A DNA stretch of 64,000 bases from Dillenia suffruticosa (lineage: Eukaryota; Streptophyta; Magnoliopsida; Dilleniales; Dilleniaceae), in contig JAVTVX010000016.1 of NCBI GenBank assembly GCA_033439265.1, positions 21,456,701 through 21,520,700 on the forward strand. The letters run 5' to 3'. The position numbers and the translations under genes were made by a program. Shown piece after piece: positions 46,831 through 57,999 of the stretch (the first letter of the stretch is position 1; each line of letters opens with the position of its first letter). Below the pieces are notes generated by a model. The model saw nothing but the letters and a program-made list of their open reading frames with translations. It had not been told where the DNA came from and did not search any database.

Positions 46831-49359
46831 CGTTTTTCAAAAGCCAAGGAGATGGTGACAATGGAACATTATGAGATTGAAGAAAAAGAGGAGCAAATGC
46901 AGATAGATATAAGAGAGAGAATGGATTTTGACAGAGAAGACGTACGGAAGATGCTCTGTATCTATTCGGAAAGACTGAAACTGCAAAGAAAAGCTTCGCT
47001 TTCTCTCTCTGTATGCATATCACTCTCAGCTTGTTTTTGGTCGATTCATTTTCAACACACCAAGTCCATCTCTCTCTCTCTCTCTCTATCTCCTGAGCAT
47101 AACGCTCAGTGTCAGTGGAGACTGGAGAGAGGCAGGGGGAGGGGGAAAGGGTCAGGGTCAGGGTCAGAGTCAGGGTCAGGGATCTCAGGGAATTCGGATA
47201 CGCAGATTTGGAGGGCGTCGTGGCCCCCACCCTCCTCTCTCTCTCTCTCTCCCCATTAAGGCCTGTAGACCTGTTCTCAATGTTCTATTGAACCTATTCG
47301 TATCTAACACCCAATTTTAATATATTTTAATTTTTTTATTTAAAAGATATTTTTATTAATTTAAAATTACCCAAATTTTAATTAAAAGTTTTTAAAGAGT
47401 TGTAGATTTGTTATCATATAATGTATGCTATTCCCCCTTTTCCATTTTTTTTAATTTTTAAATACCTGTAAATAATCACAGAAAAACCAAATAAATTCAA
47501 ATTCAAATTATTCAAACAGATTCTTATATTGCAGTTTATATTTTTTTAAAATTATTTTTTAATTTGAAAAAATATTTTGAATAATTTAAAAATAACTAAA
47601 TTTGAAAATTTTCTAAATTCTTAATAATAATTTAATTCATATAGTCTTAGAATGAGATCTTCCGGATCAATTCTGGAACCAGAGCTAAATTTTTTTATGA
47701 GAGAAAGATTTAAGAGCATTCGATCATTGGGCTGTGTTAGGCACTCAAATCAAGTTATGCTAATTCTAATAATTGGGTCTACACTTGGCATACTTAAATA
47801 TAAGCCTATTTCAAGCTTAGGAAAGAAAGAAAAATTGATAATTTTTTTATTAAAACAAAATTCAAATTCAAGATTTCAATTAAAAAAGAGACGATATTAT
47901 TGAGTTATAATTTATTAATAAAAAAATAGGTGCGAAACCCATTTGAACATGGGTATATTAAATTTGTTAAAGGGGACTCAAGCATCAAAGAACTGGTTCG
48001 ATCATCAAGCTAGTTTTAAATTTAGCCTAAAAGAAATCATAAACTGGGATGCTCAATTATATGCATCAATTATTGAAAGTTCAATAAATGATTTAATTTA
48101 TATAAATAATAACATTATATTTTAATCACTTATATCTTTAAACAAGATATCGGATTCAAATATTGTCTATAAAAAAATAAAACGCATAAGAATTTTTTCT
48201 TTAAGAATGCAAGTTGATTCAAACAAAAATATTTTATTTTAGTAAAAGTTCTAAAAATGATTTGAGTCTATTTAATCATTTGGGCTTTCACTTTATTAAG
48301 TCCATCAAATAAGATATTCACAACTATTTTTTGCTGTTATAATGATCGATATTTGAGGTCATATATTGATTAATCCAACTCGAATACTTGTTAGTCATAT
48401 TTTAGAGGGCAACCCTCTCTGTCTCTTTTTCTCTCTCTAAGTGAGGTGGGGCAAATGAAGACAGACAACTGCTCATTGATTTCTTTCATACAAAAAATAT
48501 ATATATTTTATATGCCTTTCTTCGAAAAAGCTATCTTCGAGTTGTAGTATCTCATATAGATTAGTACAAATCAGTTGAGTAGAGTGATGTGGGTTAGTGA
48601 TGATTATGTGTATGGAAGTCATTCCATCGCTATGAATTCTTTTACCGTGAAAGTTTGTATTTGTCTGATCTCTTTCTAAATATTTGTTTATATTTGCTTT
48701 CTTTATGTTTGTTCTGTTACTCTTTAGCTTTTTGTTTGATATTTATTCTGCGACTCTTCATCTATTTTTTTATAAGCTTGTCACAGTTATAATTGGTTTC
48801 CTAGTCGAGTTTTGATGAAAAAAAAAATATTATCATGGTTGATTTTCCGCTCTCTAGTTTTTTCCATTATTTGTTTGGAATATTTTGCACTCTTCTCTTA
48901 CCGTTGATTGTTATCTTTTTTTTTGAATTCATCTGATTTTTAAATTCTGCCTTTCATTTCCTATCCTGCTTCTTTCTTATTTTGGGTCTAAAATGAAAAG
49001 AAAAAGGGAATGATGGTTAGAGTAACTCAATTCCCTTGTTTAGAGCTCCACATAGAAAGAAACTTATAAGGGTGTATGGTTGTTTATATAGCTTACAAAA
49101 AAAAGACAACAGAGCAAAGCTTTCCGGTATTGAAGGCAATTGGATTATTTTAACTCGTACAAAATTAAAGCATTTTTTGGCACGTTTAGAACATTTGCTT
49201 TGCGTACTGCATTTATTATTTGTGTTCATGTTTGCTGTGTATTTGAATTTCCTTGAACTCAAGAGGGAAAAAAAAATTATGATGCCATCTTCCTTGAATA
49301 TTCTTGAACTACTTTGGGTCCAAAATCAAGATAAAAAGATAATGGAAGTTTAATTGGAT
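46181..49359. other. Gene-free stretch with GA and CT tracts
   Basis: It holds a (GA)n tract at 46792-46827, a guanine-run array at 47135-47180, and further AT-rich DNA. Frames here that look long consist of Arg-Glu or Ser-Leu runs from microsatellites. No protein family was recognised. Confidence 0.5.
47135..47180. repeat. (GGGTCA)n and G-run array
   Basis: Two G5 runs are followed by GGG runs spaced by TCA (with one GAG variant) on the plus strand. This satisfies the pattern for a G-quadruplex and forms a hexamer minisatellite. Confidence 0.75.
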
Positions 49360-49500
49360 CGACCCAAGCATGGCCTTGGGTTGATCCGAGGCCTCTCGGA
49401 TCGGCCCAGAGCATGCTTGGTGGACCCAGAGCCTTCTTGGGTCCACGCAAGGCTGCCTTGGCCGACCCTATGTATCCTTGGGTCGACCCCAAGCCAAGCC
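49360..49500. repeat. 21-bp minisatellite, locus 1
   Basis: On the minus strand about seven degenerate units of 20-22 bp carry the core TTGGGTCGACCCAAGG, itself a near-palindrome. Related units recur at 50285-50450. Confidence 0.7.
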
Positions 49501-49680
49501 TTTGAACATAGATGATCTAAACATTGTTTAATGGTCTCTCTCTCTCATAGAGAAATCTTCTTGTCAAGTTTCCTCCAATAGTTCATTTGTTCCCGTTGAG
49601 ATGCTTTGCTATTTTCGTTAAAATAAATTGGTTGCGTTAAATGTTTGATCCTATTTTCCTATATATTTTTCTTGTTAAAT

Positions 49681-49731
49681 TATGAATCGCTTGATCCGAA
49701 TGGGAACATCACAATCAAGTGGGAGAGTGAG
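49681..49731 (+). pseudogene. COBRA-like protein fragment
   Basis: Seventeen codons read YESLDPNGNITIKWESE. The string LDPNGNITIKW is the hallmark near the mature N-terminus of plant COBRA-like GPI-anchored wall proteins. Upstream the frame is hydrophobic but lacks an ATG; downstream nothing resembles the rest of COBRA. This is best read as an isolated relic of one exon. Confidence 0.4.
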
Positions 49732-49930
49732 GTTATGGATCTGCACAAGGATAAACATCATATGATTGCACACAAATTTTCTTTATTATTATTAAGTGAA
49801 ACATTCAGCCAAGAATGCTTCACCCTCCGTTTGCTACGGCCAACACTTGTAGTTGCCGTAACTGATCATCCACGAAGAATCCCAACAATAGGTGAGTGAG
49901 GAGGAGCAAGAGGCAGAAACCCTCAAAATT

Positions 49931-49968
<38 letters not shown>

Positions 49969-50284
49969 TTTTATAATTTAAAAATTATAATTTTAAATGT
50001 TATTCGTCCCCTATAAAGATTATAGCTTAAACATGTAAAACTTTAACTCCAAATACATGTAGATTTATGGTTTTATCTCTGCCCCACAAAGTTTTTCTCA
50101 AAACTCATTTGAATTATTCATGGAAATTAACTCACCGACCTAAGGCTGATAAATCATGGCTTCTCTAAAATCAATTCTACAATGATAATAAGAGTTGGTG
50201 AGTAAAATAATTAATTAGGATAAGTCGGAGTAGGACTTAACTCCAACTTAATCTTGTAAAGTCAAGTATATTACAGCCGAGAGT

Positions 50285-50450
50285 TACTCTGCTCAGACTC
50301 AGACACACTCGAGTCCACCAAAGCGTCGCCTCGGGCCTACCCAAAGGGTCGCCTCGCGTCAACCAAGTCAGGGCCTTGGGCCGACCCAAGAGAGGGTCTG
50401 AATCCACCAGTCGACCGAAGACAGGACCCACTCAACCGACATTGCTGCCT
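50285..50450. repeat. 21-bp minisatellite, locus 2
   Basis: Degenerate units on the minus strand (cores like TTGGGTCGGCCCAAGGC and GGCGACGCTTTGGTGGA) match those at 49360-49500. Confidence 0.6.
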
Positions 50451-50910
50451 CTTGGCGGATCCCCAATACAAGAATCTGACACGAATAGTTGTTACATCAA
50501 ATGCCTATGTAGAACAACATTTTGTTTTTCCTTTTAGACTTTTTTATTTGATTAGTAAATAAAGCTGCTAAACTTGAATCAAGTATTTTTTTTAATCGAG
50601 TTCTGTATCTTGATTTTTTCCAAAATTTTCTTTGTGCAGATCATGGAACCACCACGGATAGCGTATAATGTCTCAAGAATGATAAAATATCCATACGACA
50701 TCAGCAGAGTGCGCAAGTCAAACCTTTATAATTATTATTATTTATTATTTAGTTTCAATTATTTTTTTACAAACGAGCACATCACCCCAAAATTGAAACT
50801 GCACACTTGCGTGGTGTACTTCTCCTGGTCATATATGTGTATAGTCGTGGGAAGAAGGATCAAAGGCTCCAAGAATGGATAAGAACGGAGGCACTTGAGA
50901 ATGTTGTGTG

Positions 50911-51028
50911 CTTCAATATTTTAATAGAGCATGATAAGCTTTGATGCCAAACCAAGTATGCACATTCATGCTTCAATATTTTAATAGAGCTTGATAAGCT
51001 TTGATGCCAAACCAAGTATGCACATTCA
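50911..51028. repeat. 59-bp tandem duplication
   Basis: Copies at 50911-50969 and 50970-51028 are nearly identical; one difference seen is gagcatgat versus gagcttgat. Confidence 0.9.
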
Positions 51029-51074
51029 TACCCACAAACAATTGACCTAATAAAAAAGATATTAAATCTCTTAA

Positions 51075-51210
51075 CCAAAATCAGATTTGAATTTTAAAAA
51101 TTAAAAAACTATATCGGGTGAATTCCTTTTTAAACAGAATCCAATAACAACTCAAATCACATTAGTTAAAATATGATTTCGAATATCGATTGTTCCAAAT
51201 ATTAAAAAAA
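51075..51210 (-). repeat. Dispersed AT-rich repeat copy
   Basis: Inverse copy with 'aatcagatttgaattttaaa', 'atcgggtgaattcc', 'aaatcacattagttaaaatatgat' and 'atatcgattgtt'. Confidence 0.5.
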
Positions 51211-51474
51211 AAAAATATGCACATTCATTTTTCATATCATGAAAATTTATTCATCCACATAAAAAGTTTCAAGACCAAGTTACATGCTAGTTCTTTACAT
51301 TCTCCTACGAATCCAAACAAGAGGGCTTTAAAAGGAACTGAAAAATAATCAAGCATGGAAGGACTTCCATTTTCCATACCACAAGCAAAGCTCCTTCGAG
51401 TGACTTATCTTAATCAAACAAGGTACAAATAGAGAAAAGAAATGTCACCCTATGGCTCACTTGGTCAATGACAT

Positions 51475-52167
51475 TCAAGAGTAGTCTCGATCATCTGCTA
51501 AGCTTATATTGTAATGGCGTGCAAGATCTCTAGCAGTTCCATCGGCCATGACACCATCTATTACTTCATACTTCTTATAATTTGCTTTAAGGGTCTCCTC
51601 CTGCTGCTTCGCTAGCTTCTCTTCCTCCTCTAGTTGTTGCTACATGGCATGAAAGTTACGAAGTATTAACACTAGGAAAAGCATTGACCCTGATATCACC
51701 CAAGCAAGAGACTTAGTTACCTTAAGCAAGAAAGAAGCTTCGGCAGCAAATATTCTATTATTCTCCTTCAGCTCCTTTGCAACCATGAAATCGGGGTCAT
51801 TGGGATCCAGCCATTGTATATGTATCTTTCTACCCGGCTTTTTTGGTCGATCCTCAAACATTTCCGGTTCAGCAGCACGTGCTCTGACAGGCCTTGGCAT
51901 TCCCGAAATCATGAAGGGGTAGTTAGCAATCTCTGATACAACCGCTTCTGCTTGCTTTGCTTGCTCCATTTCCACTAGCGCACACTTTGCAATCATTCTG
52001 GGTTCTAAATAATTTGGGATAAAGTGAACATCAGTAACATTCCCAAATTGGTCAAATGCAGTTCTTAGAATGGCCTCATTAACCTGAGGCGAGAGGTTGT
52101 CAATGTAAACTGTTCGCTTCACTCTCTCTTCAAATGCAGCATACTCTTTTTCAGCAGAAGATCCCAT
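51475..52167 (-). CDS. Small RRM protein, EDM3/AIPP1-like
   Basis: A predicted nuclear RNA-binding protein. It resembles Arabidopsis EDM3/AIPP1, which works with ASI1 and EDM2 in selecting promoter-distal polyadenylation sites in genes with heterochromatic introns. The CDS is complement(join(51475..51639, 51721..52167)), 612 nt, 203 aa. The start MGSSAEKEYAAFEERVKRTV lies in the second mRNA exon; the upstream TTG in frame is not a start. One RRM follows (VYIDNLSPQV as RNP2; a weak RNP1 at AKCALVEM), then PRPVRARAAEPEMF and KKPGRKIHIQWLDPNDPDF, a coiled Gln/Glu/Lys stretch, and a C-terminus ending ADDRDYS. A likely non-coding first exon ends at 54572 (donor GTAAGC) and joins an acceptor at 52188, giving a 2.4-kb leader intron. 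Family assignment is from memory of the domain layout. Confidence 0.8.
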
Positions 52168-52188
52168 GTTGTCCAAGTCCCTTTTCTT

Positions 52189-54571
52189 CTGGAAAAAATA
52201 ACCATATGTAAGATAGGAAATAAGAATAATACCAATCTACTAAGTACACAACAATCAAAGTTCATATCAGAACAAGGTTTTGAACTTGAATAAATGCATA
52301 TCATCTAAGCCCGTCCAAGTGAAGTCCTGTACTAATCTGTGTCTACCATGGCACTTATCATCTTAAAAATCATGTTTCTTTTCACAACAGTGGCCAAACA
52401 ATGGTTTTCTATCTTTTTCTCTCTCATCTTTTTCTTTAATGCATATACAGATCCTAGGGGAGGAGGAAGTTGAAACCTAAATGGAGAGACAAAGCATCAA
52501 TTATGCATACACATGCAATCTTCTATCTTTTGAAGCAGTGGTCCTTTTAAGATGTGCCTCATCTCTCTTAGCACTTGCAGCAATGTAAAAAGAAGGCCAT
52601 TCAACCACATATATATTCAGTTTTCACAGATAACCTCTCGGTCTATATTTTATAAAGCCATGTAGCACATGCAACAGGGTGACAAACCACACAATAAAAC
52701 ATCCTGTGACCCAATTAATGTAATTAGCAAACACTGAGATCACTTTGGCCAGACCTGGCCAACATGTCACTAAATAGAATACATTTCATGGTAAATTATA
52801 AAAGAATACTGCCTAACATGTGCAAAGGAAGGATTTAGAACAAAAGGACTCTACAAACTGAAGCAACATATCCACATATATATCACAATGTCACCTCTAC
52901 TGGGGACAATAGTTTTCAAGCCATATCACATGCATCACAAGCAATCAATCCACCTCCACCTCCACCTCCATTAAGGCCATTCATGCATGTAAATCTGAAA
53001 GCCTAATTGTTCTAAATGTTCAGTCTGTATGAGCACCTGCAAAGAATTGCATGCTTTGGTAAGCTTTTTTTTTTTTTTTTGGGGGGGGGGGGAGGGGGCC
53101 TAAAAGGCGCCTGGAAAAAAGACTATTGTTGTTCTCAATATTATTGTATCAGCAAATAGGAAATAACACCAGAGCCACCAAGAGGTTGCAAACCAAGAAA
53201 ATTATAGTACAACTAGAAACCTACAAACTCCTGACCAAAGACTAAGAATTTATCCCCAAGCAAACAATCTATAATGGTGGAAGAATAGGTTCATTTGTTC
53301 TTTGCCTGAAAAGATAACATAAAAACTCTTGGAGAGGGAACCATAAGCACTCCTTTCGCAGAATCTTGAGAGAAGTTTCCAAAGAATATTGGAATAATGA
53401 GGGTTTAAATAGAGAAAATGGTATTTCCAGACTCAGGGTGGGAGGTTGGGGATTCTATTGCACCAATGCAGAGAGAAGTCAGGATCAGTTTGTTTTGGAA
53501 AAAAGATGTCAGCAAAGATAATTAATTGTTTAAGTTTGTTGATTTCAGTCCCTCGTCTTTTCAAGGATATGAGGTGTGGGACATGCATATGATAAGTATA
53601 TAGATGCCTAGTGAAGATAAGAAGCATGTCATATCCCTTAATCACACATGTATATTCGAACATAATCTCTTCTCACTGCTTCTCACTGCCTTTGCTTTCT
53701 TACGAGGACATACAAATCAATATTATGTAATCTCTCTGGCTCTTGCTCTCTTCTGTCCACATAAACATGCAAGCACTAGGCCCAATGGCATCTCCAACAT
53801 GTGTTATAGCACATCAAATGGATGGAAACAGATTGCACATACATCTACAAGTGTATAAGCACCTCACGATGAACCATCAGTAATGCCATTATGAACCTAT
53901 CAGAAAAGCGACAAGGAGGTGCCCTCCAAGAAACTACAACGATGAGGAATCTAGAAAAATTCAAAAACCCTCAATACAAAGACTAAAACGATTTCAAAGT
54001 AAGTCATTTAAAGCGGGACACCAAATGTCATAGGGTTTTAATTGGCATAAAAACTACTCCTTTGTGCTTCAAGAACTAAGCCTGTAGAGTCCTTGGTTTT
54101 CAAGCATGCATATCATAATTAACAAATATTCACATGATCAACCTTCTCTATCAAATCTAGCAGATGATAAGATTACAAGAACACAATCTCAGTATGTTTT
54201 ATTCACAAGGTCGGACTTCATAAGTGACTACAACAGAGTATAACCTTAGAAATTCAAGTTTAAAGTATATTTCAAAATACCTTTCTTCAGTCCAGGTTTC
54301 AGTTTTCAAACAAGAGTAATTCTGAAAAGAAAATGGAAACAATAAACTGACTGAAAAAAGTACTATGAAGAACAACCCAAATCAAAAAAGAATCATGGAT
54401 ACCCGTTTGCAACTAAGCCTAGCCCCCCTAATACAATCATCAAATCGACAAAATTAAAACCACCCAAATCAAAAAAAAAAAAAAAAAACCTTCATCTTTC
54501 ATTAAATTCGACAAAAACCCACAAAAGAAAAATATAAAAAAAATGCAGAGAGAGAGAGAGAGAGAGCTTAC
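52189..54571 (-). other. Long leader intron of the RRM gene
   Basis: Its donor is in the leader near 54571 and its acceptor is the CCAG at 52189-52192. It contains a T17G13 homopolymer junction (53067-53093), possibly the 3' end of a minus-strand retroposon, and a GA tract near the donor (54547-54566). No other exon was recognised inside. Confidence 0.6.
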
Positions 54572-54700
54572 TTTCTCCAGAAGAGAACCCAAAAGGCGAG
54601 TTTTCAGACGATCAAAAATTTCTGGGAAAGAGAATGAACGGTAGAGCTTGAATTTAATTTTAGAATATCTGTCGCAGTGTCGGACCAAAAAATCTAAGAA

Positions 54701-57190
54701 TCAGAGCGAAAGGCGAAGGCCGACGTTTGAAGGCGGTCGGACTGGAAAGTTCTTCACATATCGAATTGATTTAAACCGTCCGGTTCGAAAATCTTAGGTC
54801 TCCACAACAAATAACGCCCCAATTACTAAACCAGCGAGGCTTACGTTTGTTTTGGGTAAAAAGTAGCAATCTCCTTTTTCTATGATTCAGATGCAAGACT
54901 ATAATTATAAATTCTTATTTAAATTAGTTTGAAGTAGGCCCGTCTTACGAGACTTCGTTCGAAAACATTGAAACAAATTTTAAAGAGACTAATCTATTTT
55001 TTTTTTTAATTTTTTATGTATTTTCACAAATTTACACTCTTAATAAAAAATATTATAACTAAAATAAAATAAAATGAAACCAGTTAAAACAAGTTAAATT
55101 TCTTTTATAAATTATCAACGTCCGATAATATTTAAATTAAATTCAATTCGACTCGAATTAAACATTTAAAAATAAAATTCTTCTGTTTTCTATTTTAAAT
55201 AAGCACAAAACTTATTTTAGAATAAGACAGAATTAAATTCAGTTTAACTAATTATATATTATATATCGGATTAGTTTGTATTTTAAATATCGAGCGACTC
55301 AAAACTATAATTAAAATTTATGCTTAATCAGGCGATCTTGCATCCAATCCACAAAAATAATAAATTAGACTATTAATTTGACTTATATTTAGTTCTAGTT
55401 TAAGTTAGAATTTTTTTTTCTTTTTGCTTATCCTTGGGAGGCCGAGGTATATGGGATTTTGAGCCTTTACCCAAGGGCTATGGAAGGAAACCCTGGTGCC
55501 GTTGAGCCAAAGGCTTGGTGGCCAGCCCCTATGTAATAATAAAAAATTAATAATAATAATAATAAAACGAGAACTTTACATGTGAGCATATATGTACACC
55601 CTATTAAATGGTAGCCCATAGAATAATATTTGATATAACCTTTCTGACACGGCAAACAAGAAAAAAGAAATTGACCTTGCCATTGTTTTGCAATAATCTA
55701 AGTAATTGCTAGAAACTGTCTGGAGTCTAACTCCCAATTTGGCATTGAATCCTTTATTATCAAAGCTGAAAATTGCTTAGGAGTTTGGAGCTTCGACCAT
55801 ATGCCTGGACAAGCCAATAGGTGGCACGCAAGGTTGCTCAATATGGGTTAACCTTTGATTGCCCCTTTGAGGGTTAGATTCCTAGACAGGGCCTGCGCGT
55901 TACGTTGTGAAATGTGGCCTTAACTGATGCTCTGTTGGTTGCTTTCGATGATCTCATGCTGAAAGCATGCCCGGGGCTCAAAACAATTTCCCATGCTGCT
56001 TAATAGATAAGTTAGGCTAACAAGCCTCAACGTTTTGACCCACTCGTAATTTTTTAGTATATTATTAATTGATATTCTGAAATTATTATCGGATCTATTT
56101 TAAAAAATAACTCTTCCAATATAATTTTTCTCATTACTATATTTTACTCAAAAATTAATAAAGATATTTAATACATTTATCTATTAAATCAACTGTTTGT
56201 TGATTTGACCTACTTAAACTCACCGATATGTAATCATTTGGTCACAATATTTACATTTTAAATGAGATAGAACGCATTTTTCACATCTGTACAAACATAT
56301 AAATAGTTGTTTATTTGATTATATAACATGAACTAAAAAGGGTAAAGATTCATGAAGTCTAAACGCAGGGATTTAATAACCTCAAGTCATAAACCATACG
56401 CTCAATTCTTCTAGCTCATGGATTTGATCCCCATGACTTAGGAAGCAATCTTGTATTTGATTTAAGTCGAAGGTAGCAAGGAGCATCTCTTTCTTTCTCA
56501 TATAGTGTGATGGTTCTCGAGAACGCAACAGATGAAAACTATATATCACCAGTCATTTGATCAGGAGTTGTAAGAATGTTTTTTATTATGCGGTGGTATT
56601 ATTTTTTATATAAAATAATTTTTATAAAGCATGTTCTCTCTTTTCCCCCCATATTGTGCTCACCCAATTTTGAGATCAACTAAAATATCATGATTTTTGT
56701 ATTAGCAATTAGTACTTACTGCATCATAAACTTATTTAATTATTTTGCTTCCATTATAAGCAAGTTGTATTTGTTTTTCTTGATCGATCGGTATCTGAAT
56801 TCATATTTTGATTAATCTTGTTTGACCTATTATCGGATTTTCTTTAAAGGAAAACTCTTCCGATATAATTCTTTTCATTTCTAAAATTTGAATCTGAATT
56901 CTGATTAAGAGATTTAGCGTTTTTCTATTAAACCAATTATCTGTTGGTAATAAATCAGACTTTGGCAAAATTGTTTTTTGTCAAGGTTCTGCAAATAAAA
57001 ATTTTATTGTACAAACAATCCAGTGGGTCTATTACAATTAGCATAGAGACTTCTAATATTAGTGGATCTAGTAATGTTTAGTTAGGCTGCATCAATTGCT
57101 CAATGCCAATTCTATTCACTAAAATAAATAAATAAATAAAAATCAACCACCACAATCTCAACCTAACCCCAAGAGAATTCCATTACAATC
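54701..57190. other. Intergenic region before the dirigent gene
   Basis: AT-rich, with dispersed-repeat copies near 56090-56225 and 56810-56960. Around 55420-56040 there is a more GC-balanced stretch with no recognisable protein. Confidence 0.5.
56810..56960 (+). repeat. Dispersed AT-rich repeat copy
   Basis: Blocks 'ggaaaactcttccgatataattc', 'tttgaatctgaattctgattaagagattta' and 'attaaaccaattatctgttggt' define the copy. Confidence 0.5.
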
Positions 57191-57237
57191 CTCTCAAATT
57201 TATATCCAAAAACAAACAGGGCCTCATTTCATTAAAA

Positions 57238-57921
57238 ATGGCTAAACTTCACACCAAGCAAACCCTATCATTGTTCATCATCTTCATGACAATCATAAAC
57301 CAATCATCTCCCGCTAGAACATTCATCGATCAATCCTCAAACCATTATCATCATCACCAGGCGCTCACTTCTGTCATGCAAGACATACTAGCCTCCTCAT
57401 CCAAGCCATCCACTACTAACTTCAATGGCCTTTCCCCACCTGAAAAAGGAATACCCTTATCCCAAACCGATCCAACATTCCCAAACACCGCCTTTTCTAT
57501 CCCAACACAGGACTTGTCAAGCATTGGCATCACATTGTTCCCAACTCTACAAGAATTGGGATTTGGGACAGTGACATCCATCGACGCAGACTTGTTTGTA
57601 GGCTCAGAATTTGGATCTCCTTATGTTGGCAAAGCACAAGGAATCTATGTTGCGAGTTCAGAAGATGGGAATAGTCATATGATGGCAATGACTGTGTTTT
57701 TTGCTAGTGGTGAGTTCAAGGATGGCTTAGGGTTTTTTGGGGTTCATAGGACTGATGTGACAGAGACGCATATCGCTGTCATTGGTGGCACTGGGAAGTA
57801 CCATGGTGTAAATGGATATGCGACTGTGAAGTCTGTTACTCCAGGTTATAATTTTGGAGGAGAGGAAAGTGAAAGAGATTACAATAAGCTTCTACTGTTT
57901 CATGTTTATCTGAGTCATTGA
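57238..57921 (+). CDS. Dirigent protein, ESB1/DIR-e type
   Basis: A predicted apoplastic protein of the dirigent family. Its closest relatives (ESB1/DIR10, DIR16, DIR18, DIR24, DIR25) act in ordered lignin deposition at the endodermal Casparian strip; many in this subgroup have no proven stereo-guiding activity. It is 227 aa in a single exon. Residues 1-26 form a signal peptide (hydrophobic LSLFIIFMTIIN). A His-rich stretch and a Ser/Thr/Pro-rich linker (about 35-95) follow, then a dirigent barrel (about 98-227) with FGTVTSIDADLFVGSEFGS, VGKAQGIYVASSEDG, FFGVHRTDVTETHIAVIGGTG and the C-terminal YLSH. The linker is much shorter than in ESB1, suggesting a DIR16/18/25-like member. No break is seen. 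The ATG is the first in frame. Confidence 0.93.
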   Translation: MAKLHTKQTLSLFIIFMTIINQSSPARTFIDQSSNHYHHHQALTSVMQDILASSSKPSTTNFNGLSPPEKGIPLSQTDPTFPNTAFSIPTQDLSSIGITLFPTLQELGFGTVTSIDADLFVGSEFGSPYVGKAQGIYVASSEDGNSHMMAMTVFFASGEFKDGLGFFGVHRTDVTETHIAVIGGTGKYHGVNGYATVKSVTPGYNFGGEESERDYNKLLLFHVYLSH

Positions 57922-57999
57922 CAACTTTGGATACTAAAATTTCATGCAGTCAGTGAGATCATTTTTCTTTTTGGAGGATTTGTCTGTCTCTCTTTATGT

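Noticed and set aside
55730..56040. Possible protein fragment in a GC-balanced stretch
   Set aside because: All frames are broken by stops within a few dozen codons and none resembles a known domain.
57354..57581. Minus-strand frame over the dirigent gene
   Set aside because: Antisense shadow; the plus strand has the conserved signal peptide and dirigent barrel.
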